Assembly (NCBI RefSeq): GCF_900111805.1 | Contig: NZ_FOJN01000009.1 | Span: 62,001 to 126,000 of the forward strand | DNA: 64,000 bases | From: Rhodococcoides kroppenstedtii | GTDB taxonomy: Bacteria > Actinomycetota > Actinomycetes > Mycobacteriales > Mycobacteriaceae | Direction: 5' to 3' | Part shown: one piece after another, positions 25,200-32,882 of the stretch | How positions within the stretch are numbered: position 1 is the stretch's first letter | Layout: each line of letters starts with the position of its first letter | Notes under the pieces: model-generated | Told to the model about the DNA's origin: nothing | Database searches by the model: none | What the model saw: only the letters and a program-made list of their open reading frames with translations | Program-made: the position numbers and the translations under genes

Positions 25200-26363
25200 A
25201 TGCTCGACGCCCGCGCGCTCGCGGCCGTGCGCGGCGGGCTGTCCTGCGTCCTCGACGACGAGCAGCGGCGCGACGCCGTCGCCCGCTCCTTCTACGCCCG
25301 CCTGTTCGCCGAGTACCCCGACTTCCGGGCCTTCTTCCCCGCCGGCATGGACCAGCAGCGACACCGACTGATGCGCGCGATCGCCCACGTCGTCGACCAC
25401 GTCGAGGACGGGGCGTTCGTCCCGTTCCTCCACCAGCTCGGGCGCGACCACCGCAAACACGGCCTGACCGGGGCGCACTTCCTGGCCGCGTCGAACGCCC
25501 TCGCCGCCGCCGTGCGCGAGAACGCCGACACCTGGAATCCCGAGATCGACGCCGCGTGGCGACGCGTGGTGTCGGCCGTGTGCAACGCGATGGCGGTGGG
25601 AGCGGACTCGGAGGAACTGCCCCCGTACTGGAGCGCGACCGTCGTCGAGCATCACCGCGTGCTCGACGATCTCGCGATCGTGCGACTCGAGACCGACGGC
25701 GACATTCCCTTCGAGGCGGGGCAGTACCTCAGCGTCCAGATCCCGCAGCGCCCCCGACTGTGGCGGTACCTTTCGCCCGCCATCGCCCCGAACACGTACC
25801 GCGGCATCGAGTTCCACGTCCGTCGCGTCTCCGCGGGCTGGGTCAGTCCCGCCGTGGTCTCGGAGACGACGGTGGGCGATCGCTGGCTGCTCGGGCCACC
25901 GCTCGGCGGCCTGTCCGTCGACACGTCACCGAGCGCGGAGGACGTGCTCATGATCGCGAGCGGCACGGGCGTCGCCCCGCTCCGCGCCCAGCTGATGGCG
26001 CTGGCGATGCGGAGCAGCCCACCACGGGTCCACCTCTTCGTCGGCGGCGCCCACCCCAGCGACCTCTACGACCTCGACACCCTGCTGGCCCTGTCCCGCA
26101 CCAATCCGTGGCTCACGGTCGTCCCCGTGGTCGAGAACACCGAGGAACCGTGGTGGCGCCCACCGACCGGCCGCGAACTCCCCCTCGGCGTCCACCGCAT
26201 GCTCGTGGGCAAGGTGGGACCCGTGGTCACCCGCTTCGGCTCGTGGGCCGATCGGCAGATCCAGGTCTGCGGGTCACCGTCGATGGTGCGCAGCACTCTC
26301 TACGCACTGCGGAAGGCCGGGACGCCGATGACGAACGTCCAGCACGATCCCCTGGGGTACTAG
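25200..26363 (+). CDS. globin fused to FAD/NAD(P) oxidoreductase (flavohemoglobin-like)
   Basis: A 387-residue protein with an N-terminal globin-like domain (about 1-135: FYARLFAEYPDFRAFF, proximal-His candidate in RDHRKHGL) and a C-terminal ferredoxin-reductase-like module. The FAD strand reads WRYLSPA in place of the usual RxYS, the NAD(P) loop is MIASGTGVAPLRAQL, and the last strand is VCGSPSMVRSTL. The plan is that of nitric-oxide dioxygenases, but the FAD motif and short globin differ from Hmp. Mycobacteria carry a comparable gene (Rv0385) next to clpB. A -10-like TAGCAT lies at 25145-25150. NO or O2 chemistry is inferred. Confidence 0.82.
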   Translation: MLDARALAAVRGGLSCVLDDEQRRDAVARSFYARLFAEYPDFRAFFPAGMDQQRHRLMRAIAHVVDHVEDGAFVPFLHQLGRDHRKHGLTGAHFLAASNALAAAVRENADTWNPEIDAAWRRVVSAVCNAMAVGADSEELPPYWSATVVEHHRVLDDLAIVRLETDGDIPFEAGQYLSVQIPQRPRLWRYLSPAIAPNTYRGIEFHVRRVSAGWVSPAVVSETTVGDRWLLGPPLGGLSVDTSPSAEDVLMIASGTGVAPLRAQLMALAMRSSPPRVHLFVGGAHPSDLYDLDTLLALSRTNPWLTVVPVVENTEEPWWRPPTGRELPLGVHRMLVGKVGPVVTRFGSWADRQIQVCGSPSMVRSTLYALRKAGTPMTNVQHDPLGY

Positions 26364-26372
26364 TCGGTCCGT

Positions 26373-26633
26373 CTAGGCCGTCGCGGCGCTGTGGGCCAGG
26401 CGACGGAGCGGGGGCTCGGTCTTTGGCGGCTGTCGGCGCGGCGGCAATGTCGCGAGCAGCCGACGGGTCGATGCCGTGACCTCCGCCACGGCAGCCTCGA
26501 ACGGCTCACGGCTGGCCTCGGACAGGGTGCGCAGTCCGCTGACCTTCCGCACGTACTGCCGCGCCGCGGCTTCGATCTCGTCCTCCGTCGCCGCCGGTTC
26601 GAGTCCGCGCAGCTCGGTGATGTTCCTGCACAT
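26373..26633 (-). CDS. DUF2277 family protein
   Basis: A small protein of 86 residues beginning MCRNITELRGLEPAATEDEI and continuing AAARQYVRKVSGLRTLSEA, the hallmark of the DUF2277 family. The family is widespread in actinobacteria and has no known function. The Met before CRN is chosen because family members begin there; an upstream in-frame start would add 13 unrelated residues. The C-terminal third is Arg/Pro-rich. It converges on the globin-reductase gene with a 9-base gap and lies downstream of the whiB gene on the same strand. Confidence 0.85.
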   Translation of the reverse strand: MCRNITELRGLEPAATEDEIEAAARQYVRKVSGLRTLSEASREPFEAAVAEVTASTRRLLATLPPRRQPPKTEPPLRRLAHSAATA

Positions 26634-26818
26634 GCTCTCGACGGTAGACCCGCGGCCGCTCGGAGGGAACACCCGAGAATCAGCGAATCACCCGATTCCC
26701 GTTCGATTCCGCCGCGAACCGCCCTGCGGTCGAATTCCCGACACTTCGTCCGGCAATTCGGTATTTCTCCCGATTCTCGCGGTCGAAATACGGGCGACGA
26801 CGCTGCCGTGTGGCTCGT
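26634..26818. other. intergenic stretch with GATTCCCG-like motifs
   Basis: The 185 bp between whiB and the DUF2277 gene hold several related short motifs (CCCGATTCCCG, TCGAATTCCCG, CCCGATTCTCG). No gene or clear hairpin is seen. Confidence 0.3.
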
Positions 26819-27139
26819 TCAGCCTATTGCGCGATTGTCCTGAATACTCTCCGCGACCATCCGCTCCGTCACACTCTCCGCGAGCATCCGCTCCGGCGCC
26901 GACATTCCGCCCCAGACGCCGTACGGCTCGCCCGCGGTCACGGCGTACTCGCGGCATCGCTGCAGCACGGGGCACTGCGCGCACACGCGCTTGGCCTGCT
27001 CTTCTCGTGCGGCACGCTTGTGTCCGCGTTCACCTTCGGGGTGGAAGAAGACCGCCGAATCCATGCCTCGACAGAGGCCGTGCATCTGCCACTCCCACGT
27101 GGTGGTCACCGGCTCCGGCAAACGAACGGGCTTGGACAT
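26819..27139 (-). CDS. WhiB3-type iron-sulfur transcription factor
   Basis: A 106-residue WhiB protein. Four cysteines at 23, 53, 56 and 62 (C-x29-C-x2-C-x5-C) bind the [4Fe-4S] cluster, and GVWGG with the basic tail forms the DNA- or sigma-contact end. The stretch GMDSAVFFHPEGERG and the GEPYGVWGG turn match WhiB3 rather than WhiB1 or WhiB2, and the cysteine numbers equal those of M. tuberculosis WhiB3. That protein senses redox state and NO and controls lipid metabolism; the same role here is inference. The Met before SKPVRLPEP is chosen because it sits one short tail before the WEW motif. An AT-rich promoter region with a 14-bp palindrome lies upstream. Confidence 0.88.
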   Translation of the reverse strand: MSKPVRLPEPVTTTWEWQMHGLCRGMDSAVFFHPEGERGHKRAAREEQAKRVCAQCPVLQRCREYAVTAGEPYGVWGGMSAPERMLAESVTERMVAESIQDNRAIG

Positions 27140-27220
27140 GACACTCCTCGAACTCCGGCACTTACGACGCGCTCGACACAGTGGCAGTATGACATTACGC
27201 AGAAACAACTCAGAAGTTAA

Positions 27221-27234
27221 CGGAGAATTCTCCG
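27221..27234. promoter_or_regulatory. perfect 14-bp palindrome CGGAGAATTCTCCG
   Basis: A perfect palindrome in the AT-rich 201-bp region between the divergent whiB and OtsB-GH15 genes, 82 bases upstream of the whiB start. It looks like an operator; the binding protein is unknown. Confidence 0.4.
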
Positions 27235-27327
27235 AAACAATCATCGGAGCCGAATGTCGTCGTCACGGGGTCGACGGCCTCGCCCGGTCGGCCCTCTCCC
27301 GATGCGCCACCGACCGCCTCGGTGGCC

Positions 27328-27333
27328 TAGATT
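27328..27333 (+). promoter_or_regulatory. -10 element TAGATT of a leaderless promoter
   Basis: TAGATT followed by 7 bases and the GTG start of the OtsB-GH15 gene. No ribosome-binding site is present, so transcription probably begins at the start codon. Confidence 0.55.
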
Positions 27334-27340
27334 CTGTCCG

Positions 27341-29899
27341 GTGAGCGCCGCCGACCTCCCCCTGACACTGCGCCGCGCCCTCGTCGGCATCGCGAGGGTG
27401 CCTCGACTGCTGGTCGCCTCGGACTACGACGGCACCATGGCGCCGCTGGTGTCCGATCCGCAGAAGGCCTTTCCGCACCCGGAGTCCGTACGCGCGCTCC
27501 GTGCGCTCGCCGGGCTCGACCACACCGACGCCGCCGTCATCTCCGGCCGCGCCCTGCGCGATCTCGCCATCCTCTCCCGCCTCCCCGTCGAGGTGCAGCT
27601 GGTCGGCAGCCACGGGTCGGAGTTCGACGCGGGCTTCGTGACCGAGCTCGGCGACGACGCGAAGGAACTCCTCGACCGGCTGATCGCGGAGCTCCGCAGC
27701 ATCGCGTCGCAGGGCGAGCACATCACCGTCGAGACCAAGCCCGCGAGCGTCGCGCTGCACGTCCGCAACGCCGAGCCCGAGGTGGGCGAACGCGCCCTGA
27801 CCGCCGTGCGCGACGGCGTCGCGCAGTGGGACGGCGTGCAGGTCACCGAGGGCAAGTCGGTGATCGAGCTCGCCGTCATCGTCACCGACAAGGGGCAGGC
27901 GCTCGACATCCTCCGCCACCGCGGGGGCGCGTCCGCGGCGATCTTCTTTGGCGACGACGTCACCGACGAGAAGGCGTTTCGTCGTCTGCACGGGCCCGAC
28001 ATCGGCGTCAAGGTCGGCCCGGGCGACTCCCTCGCCGAGTACCGCGTCGAGAGCACCGAGGACGTCGCGGCCGCACTCGCCTTCCTCACCGAGGAGCGTC
28101 GTCGGTGGCTTTCCGGCGCCGACGCGCCGCGCATCGAGCGACTCACCATGGTGGCCAGTCCGCGGTCCGTCGGACTGCTCACTCCCGACGCGTCCCTCAC
28201 CTGGCTCTGCCACCCGGAGCCCGACTCGGCCGCGGTCTTCGCGCATCTGCTCGGCGGCGACGAGGCCGGCCACTTCACCGTGGGCCCGGCGCGGCCGTCC
28301 CTGCCGCTCAGTCAGCAGTACCTCGACAGCACGATGACGGTGCAGACACGCTGGGCCCGCCTGCAGGTCACCGACTACCTCGCGCACGATGTCGCACCGG
28401 GACGCACCGACTTCACCCGCGTCGTCACCGGGACGGCGAAGGCCGTGGTGACGTTCGCGCCGCGGCCCGAATTCGGCCAGGCGCGCATGCGTCTCGAACC
28501 GGAGGACGACGGACTGCGCATTCACGGCACCAACGATCCGATGGTGCTGCGGGCTCCGGGTCTCGACTGGTCCATCACCATCGAGCACGGGCAGGAGACC
28601 GCGCGCGCCGAGATCGATCCGTCGGACGGGCCCGTCGTGCTCGAATTACGCTGTGGGAGCGAAGATCTGGGACCCTCCGAGGTTCCGGAGCCGGAGCGCC
28701 GTGCGCAGGCGGAGGCGTACTGGAGCGACTGGGCGGCCGGCCTGTCCCTCCCGCCGCTCAAGCCGGACCTGATGAAGCGCTCGGCGCTGACCCTGCGTGG
28801 CCTGGTCCACGCCGATTCCGGGTCGATCATGGCGGCGGCCACCACCTCGCTGCCCGAGGAGATCGGCGGTGTCCGCAACTGGGACTACCGCTACTGCTGG
28901 CTCCGCGACGCCGCCCTCACGGCCTCGGCCCTGGTCTCGCTCGGGTCGACCGTCGAGGCCGAGGCCTACCTCGGCTGGGTGCACGACGTGCTCGCCACCG
29001 TCCCGGGCCCCGAACGCCTGCACCCGCTCTACACGCTGTGGGGGCAGACGCTGCCGCCCGAGGCCGTCATCGACGTCCTGCCCGGTTACGCCGGGTCCCG
29101 CCCGGTGCGCGTCGGCAACGCGGCCAACCAGCAGGTGCAACTCGACGTCTTCGGCCCGATCGTCGACCTGATCCACACCCTCGCGACCACCCGCAGCGCG
29201 GCCGGCGTCACCGACGCCGCCGAGGCCCTTCCGGACCGGGACTGGGAGTTGGTGCGTGCCATGGTCGATGCCGTCGAGCGGCGCTGGTCCGAGCCGGACC
29301 ACGGCATCTGGGAGATCCGCGGCAACCCGCGGCACCACGTCTACTCGAAGGTCATGTGCTGGTTGACCGTCGACCGCGCCCTCACCCTCGCCGACGCCTA
29401 CGGCCGCGAGGCGCAACTCGGCTGGACCACCCTCCGCGACGTCATCGCCCAGCAGGTCCGCGAGGAGGGCTGGAACGAGGAGGCGCAGTCCTACACGGCG
29501 GCCTACGACGGCACCGATCTCGACGCCGCCACCCTGCACATCGGCCTGTCCGGCCTCATCGACCCGGACGATCCCCGATTTCACGCCACCGTCCTGGCCA
29601 CGGAAGCCGAATTGCGCAGCGGCGCCACGGTCTACCGCTACCACCACGACGACGGCCTGCCCGGCGGCGAGGGCGGTTTCCACCTCTGCGCGGCCTGGCT
29701 GGTCGAGGCGTACCTGCTGATCGGGCAGCGGCAACCGGCGGAAGCCCTCTTCACCCAGCTGGTCGCGGCCGCCGGACCCACCGGACTGCTCAGCGAGGAA
29801 TACGACCCCGTGGCCGAGCGATCCCTGGGCAATCACCCGCAGGCGTACTCGCACCTCGGGTTGCTGCGGTGCGCGCAGCTCCTCTCCGCGGAGCGGTAG
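27341..29899 (+). CDS. trehalose-6-phosphatase (OtsB) fused to a GH15 glucoamylase/trehalase
   Basis: An 852-residue two-enzyme fusion. The N-terminal HAD domain (about 1-250) has the nucleophile motif ASDYDGTMAP and the metal motif FGDDVTDEKAF of trehalose-6-phosphate phosphatases. From about residue 270 a GH15 protein follows: a beta-rich N-terminal domain, then the (alpha/alpha)6 barrel with VRNWDYRYCWLRDAALT, the likely general acid in HGIWEIRG and the likely general base in LLSEEYDP. GH15 enzymes of this actinobacterial type include trehalases. One chain could therefore both make trehalose from its phosphate and break it down. Start GTG 27341 is set by a -10 element 7 bases upstream and by the start of OtsB homology. 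Confidence 0.9.
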   Translation: MSAADLPLTLRRALVGIARVPRLLVASDYDGTMAPLVSDPQKAFPHPESVRALRALAGLDHTDAAVISGRALRDLAILSRLPVEVQLVGSHGSEFDAGFVTELGDDAKELLDRLIAELRSIASQGEHITVETKPASVALHVRNAEPEVGERALTAVRDGVAQWDGVQVTEGKSVIELAVIVTDKGQALDILRHRGGASAAIFFGDDVTDEKAFRRLHGPDIGVKVGPGDSLAEYRVESTEDVAAALAFLTEERRRWLSGADAPRIERLTMVASPRSVGLLTPDASLTWLCHPEPDSAAVFAHLLGGDEAGHFTVGPARPSLPLSQQYLDSTMTVQTRWARLQVTDYLAHDVAPGRTDFTRVVTGTAKAVVTFAPRPEFGQARMRLEPEDDGLRIHGTNDPMVLRAPGLDWSITIEHGQETARAEIDPSDGPVVLELRCGSEDLGPSEVPEPERRAQAEAYWSDWAAGLSLPPLKPDLMKRSALTLRGLVHADSGSIMAAATTSLPEEIGGVRNWDYRYCWLRDAALTASALVSLGSTVEAEAYLGWVHDVLATVPGPERLHPLYTLWGQTLPPEAVIDVLPGYAGSRPVRVGNAANQQVQLDVFGPIVDLIHTLATTRSAAGVTDAAEALPDRDWELVRAMVDAVERRWSEPDHGIWEIRGNPRHHVYSKVMCWLTVDRALTLADAYGREAQLGWTTLRDVIAQQVREEGWNEEAQSYTAAYDGTDLDAATLHIGLSGLIDPDDPRFHATVLATEAELRSGATVYRYHHDDGLPGGEGGFHLCAAWLVEAYLLIGQRQPAEALFTQLVAAAGPTGLLSEEYDPVAERSLGNHPQAYSHLGLLRCAQLLSAER

Positions 29900-29931
29900 C
29901 TGCCTCCGATCGCGGGGCGGTCACCGCTCGA

Positions 29932-29958
29932 CGACCCCGCGGCGATTGCCGCGGGTCG
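29932..29958. terminator. hairpin after the OtsB-GH15 gene
   Basis: CCGCGGC-gatt-GCCGCGG (29937-29954) extends outward to an 11-bp stem with one bulged C. It lies 33 bases past the stop and is a good terminator candidate. Confidence 0.65.
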
Positions 29959-29992
29959 GCCGTCACGGCCGCACGACTCGGCCCCATCGAAA

Positions 29993-30064
29993 GTCGGGTT
30001 ACGAACCCGGCTCGAAAGGAGCTATCGAGCCTCGGGCGAGGGGTACGACGCCTCGCTCGGCTCG
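29993..30064. other. structured intergenic region with alternative hairpins
   Basis: Within the roughly 300 bases without a gene (29900-30203), CGGGTT-acg-AACCCG forms one small stem. CGAGCC at 30026-30031 can pair either with GGCTCG at 30009-30014 or with GGCTCG at 30059-30064, the latter enclosing GCGAGG/CCTCGC (30036-30056). Mutually exclusive stems suggest an RNA element or the scar of an insertion. No tRNA cloverleaf is present. Confidence 0.35.
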
Positions 30065-30191
30065 TGACCAGTAGTTTTCGTGCCGGGCCGTTCCCGACTC
30101 GCGCATTCTCGAAAAGAACTCGAAAGCCCCGAGGCCAGACCGTGCTGGCTGCCATGGCCCGTCGCTCAGCCGGATCGACTCTAAGAATTTG

Positions 30192-30197
30192 TAAGCT
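30192..30197 (+). promoter_or_regulatory. -10 element TAAGCT of a leaderless promoter
   Basis: TAAGCT lies 6 bases before the ATG of the Schlafen-like gene, with no ribosome-binding site. The local sequence is AT-richer than the window. Confidence 0.45.
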
Positions 30198-30203
30198 TCG
30201 GCC

Positions 30204-31634
30204 ATGACGTCGAATCAGGTCGATCACTGCCTCAACCTGACGATCGACAAGCGAGGCAGCGCCCTGGCTACGATCGACGAGGATCAGTGGTACGAGCGCA
30301 AGAGTGCTCGAGTCGACCCGCGCAAGCTCGCGGAAGCGATGGTCGCCATGGCGAACGCAGAGGGCGGCGTCGTCGTGGTGGGCTTGTACGACAAGGCCGT
30401 GGAGGGCATCGACGCATTCCGCCCGAAGACGAACAATCTCAGGCAGGCGTCGATCGACCATTGCACACCTCCCGTCCGGGCAACAATCGACGAAACAGAA
30501 TGCATCGACGATCGAGGACACCCGAACCACCTTCTGGTCGTGCGGATCGATCCGAGCGAAACTGTCCACGAACTCATGAACGGCGACTGCTATCTGCGGG
30601 TGGGCGACGAGTCTCGCAAGCTCAACTACAGCCAACGGCGTGAGTTGACGTACGACAAGGGCACAGCGCAGTTCGACGGAGTAGCCGTACCGTTCACCGA
30701 ATCGAGCGATCTCCAAGGGCCCGTACTCGACAACTATCGTCGCGTCACGGGGGCGGTGTCGGATCACTCCATCCTCCGAGCGCGAAACCTGATCACCCGC
30801 GACGGCAATGCCACGGTCGCGGGGTACCTGCTCTTCGCGGCCAATCCGCAAGAACATTATCCCGAGGCGTACGTGCGGGTGCTTCGATTCTTGTCCGACG
30901 AGCGCGGAAGCGGGGCTCGCCTCAGCCTGGACGACAACGCGGATTTCCGGTTCGAAGGGCCGATCCCGGAGGTTCTCGCCCGGGCGACCGCCCAGATCGA
31001 CAGTATGGCACCACGTCGTCGGCGACTCGATGCGGATGGCTCGTTCACGGGTCAGGACCTTGTGCCCCGCGAGGCTTGGCTCGAGGGTCTGGTCAATGCG
31101 GTGATTCACCGCAGTTACAGCCTCGCCGGCGACCACATACGGGTCGAGATCTTCCCCAGCCGAATCGAGATAGAAAGCCCCGGGCGGTTCCCCGGGTTGG
31201 CCGATCCGAGCAAACCCACCTAAGTCAGTCGCTTCGCCCGCAACCCTCGCATCGCGCGTGTCTGCGCTGACTTGAGGATCGGGCAGGAACTGGGCGAGGG
31301 CATCAGGAGGATTTTCGACGAGATGCGGCGCGTCGGTCTGACGGATCCTGTCTACACCCAGTCCTCCGGGAGCGTTCGACTCGTGCTCGCATCGACCGCA
31401 CGCCTGGACCCGTCCGTCGCCTCGCGAATGCCTCGAGGTGCTCAGCGCGTCCTCGATCTTCTACGCGCCGCGGACACACCGCTCGGAACGGGTGACATAG
31501 CCGAACACCTCGAATGGACACGACCAACGGTCCTGACGAGGCTGCGTGCGCTCCAGGCCGAAGGGCTGATCGAGTGGTCGGGGACGTCGACCCGCGATCC
31601 CCGCGCGGTCTGGTCTTTCAAGGCGTTGCCATGA
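30204..31634 (+). pseudogene. Schlafen AlbA_2-type ATP-binding/regulatory protein, interrupted by an in-frame stop
   Basis: The frame encodes a COG2865-type protein of 476 codons split by one TAA at 31221-31223. The first part (339 residues) has the AlbA_2 domain (YERKSARVDPRKLAEAMVAMANAEGGVVVVG) and the start of the GHKL-like module (VNAVIHRSYSLAGDHIRVEIFPSRIEIESPGRFPG). After the stop the same frame continues without shift: RFARNPRIARVCADLRIGQELGEGIRR, then a winged-helix end (GDIAEHLEWTRPTVLTRLRALQ). Homologs read straight through this point, so a single nonsense change is the simplest reading. Truncated products, readthrough, or a sequencing error are alternatives. Codon use is less GC-rich than the neighbours, suggesting transfer. 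Full-length members are linked to defence, toxin-antitoxin or transcription control without a settled role. Confidence 0.75.
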
Positions 31635-31665
31635 GTCCTCCCCCGTACGTCGCACGCGAGAGACA

Positions 31666-32757
31666 TCACGAACTTCGTCGCGGCGGGCCCAGCGTGCGCC
31701 CCGGCACCAGCGTCGTCGGCAGGTGCTCGGTCCGGTCGACCCCGGAATGGCTGACGCCCAACACGATCTCGCCGACCAGGCGACCCTTCTCGACGACGGG
31801 CTGACGGACCGTCGTCAGGCCCGCCCGTTCGGCGTCGTCGACGCCGTCGAAGCCGGTCACCGAGAGCGCGTCCGGTATCGAGATGCCCTGCGCGGCACAG
31901 TGATCGAGCGCGCCGAGGGCGAGCACGTCCGACGTGCAGATCACGGCGGTGGCGCCGGGGACGGCGGCGAGCGCCTCGGCGGCGGCGGACCGCCCGGCCG
32001 GGCGGGTGTTCTCGAAGCGTTCCACCACGGTGAACTCCGCGGACACGCCCGCGGCGACGGCGGCGTCGCGCACCCCGGCGATACGCTCACGCTGGACGTG
32101 AAAGGTGATCGAGGACAGTCGATCTGCATCGACGACGCCGTCGTGGCGGTCGCGGCGCAACCGCATGCACAGCACGACGATGCGCCGGTGACCCCGCGCG
32201 AAGACCTGATCCGCGAGTTCTCGCATGGCCGTGCGGTCGTCGATACCGACGAGCGAGGTGTCGGCCGCGTCGCGCGGCTGGTCGCACACCACCGTCGGCA
32301 GGTGTCGCTCTCGGACGGCGGTGAGGTGCGGATCGTCGTCGGAGACCGAGTAGACGACGAAGGCGTCGACCCCCGCCTGTTGCACCACGGCCGCCGCGTC
32401 CTCGGGTGTGGCCGCGGGGCCCGCCGGGATGAGGAGCAGTCCGCGGCCCGCCGATTCGCACTCCTCGGCGAGACCCGTCAGGAACCGCACGGCGGCGGGG
32501 TCGCTGAAGGAGTAGCTGAGCGCCTCGGTCAGCACCAGGCCGACGGCTCCGGCCCGCCGGGTGCGCAGCGACCGCGCGACCGGATCAGGACCGGGATATC
32601 CGCGCGCACGGGCGGCGTGCAGGACCCGTTCGCGCATCTCGGGCGAGAGCTGGTCGGGCCGGTTGTAGGCGTTGGACACCGTGGTCCGCGAGACGTTGAG
32701 CTCGGCGGCCAGCGACGCGAGTGTCGCCACTCGTCGCGGTTCCTTCGACCTCGCCAT
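31666..32757 (-). CDS. LacI-family transcriptional regulator
   Basis: A 363-residue repressor-type protein. The N-terminal helix-turn-helix and hinge (VATLASLAAELNVSRTTVSNAYNRPDQLSPEMRERVLHAA) is followed by a periplasmic-binding-protein-like effector domain (GLVLTEALSYSFSDP, DAFVVYSVSDDDP, GIDDRTAMRELADQ, TAVICTSDVLALGALD, GFDGVDDAERAGLTTVRQP). It should bind a sugar-like or related ligand and an operator. Start ATG 32757 is chosen as the Met just before the helix-turn-helix. It converges on the broken Schlafen gene and is divergent from the zinc transporter operon; no sugar gene is adjacent, so its target is not evident. Confidence 0.9.
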   Translation of the reverse strand: MARSKEPRRVATLASLAAELNVSRTTVSNAYNRPDQLSPEMRERVLHAARARGYPGPDPVARSLRTRRAGAVGLVLTEALSYSFSDPAAVRFLTGLAEECESAGRGLLLIPAGPAATPEDAAAVVQQAGVDAFVVYSVSDDDPHLTAVRERHLPTVVCDQPRDAADTSLVGIDDRTAMRELADQVFARGHRRIVVLCMRLRRDRHDGVVDADRLSSITFHVQRERIAGVRDAAVAAGVSAEFTVVERFENTRPAGRSAAAEALAAVPGATAVICTSDVLALGALDHCAAQGISIPDALSVTGFDGVDDAERAGLTTVRQPVVEKGRLVGEIVLGVSHSGVDRTEHLPTTLVPGRTLGPPRRSS

Positions 32758-32833
32758 GATGCGACGGTATCCGGTGCCCGGGCCCTCGTCACCAGGGGCG
32801 CGGATTCGTGATCGGGGCCGGGTCGGGGTTACA

Positions 32834-32860
32834 GTTGCGACAACGATTCCCATTAGCAAC
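32834..32860. promoter_or_regulatory. weak Zur-like site before the zinc transporter
   Basis: GTTGC and GCAAC (32834-32838, 32856-32860) flank CGACAACGATTCCCA, which resembles the TGAAAACGATTTTCA type of zinc-repressor box at 11 of 15 positions. The position, 23-49 bases before the start of a zinc-binding protein gene, suits an operator. The right half of the palindrome is poor. Confidence 0.4.
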
Positions 32861-32882
32861 TGAGCCTGCCAGGAGTACCCCC

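Noticed and set aside
29993-30031. tRNA-like element near the Schlafen-like gene
   Set aside because: The GGTT/AACC stem has only a three-base loop and no acceptor, D or anticodon arms can be built, so it is not a tRNA or a clear att site.
30204-31634. Programmed frameshift or two separate genes
   Set aside because: The frame is the same before and after the stop, and the second part lacks its own ribosome site and begins in mid-domain.
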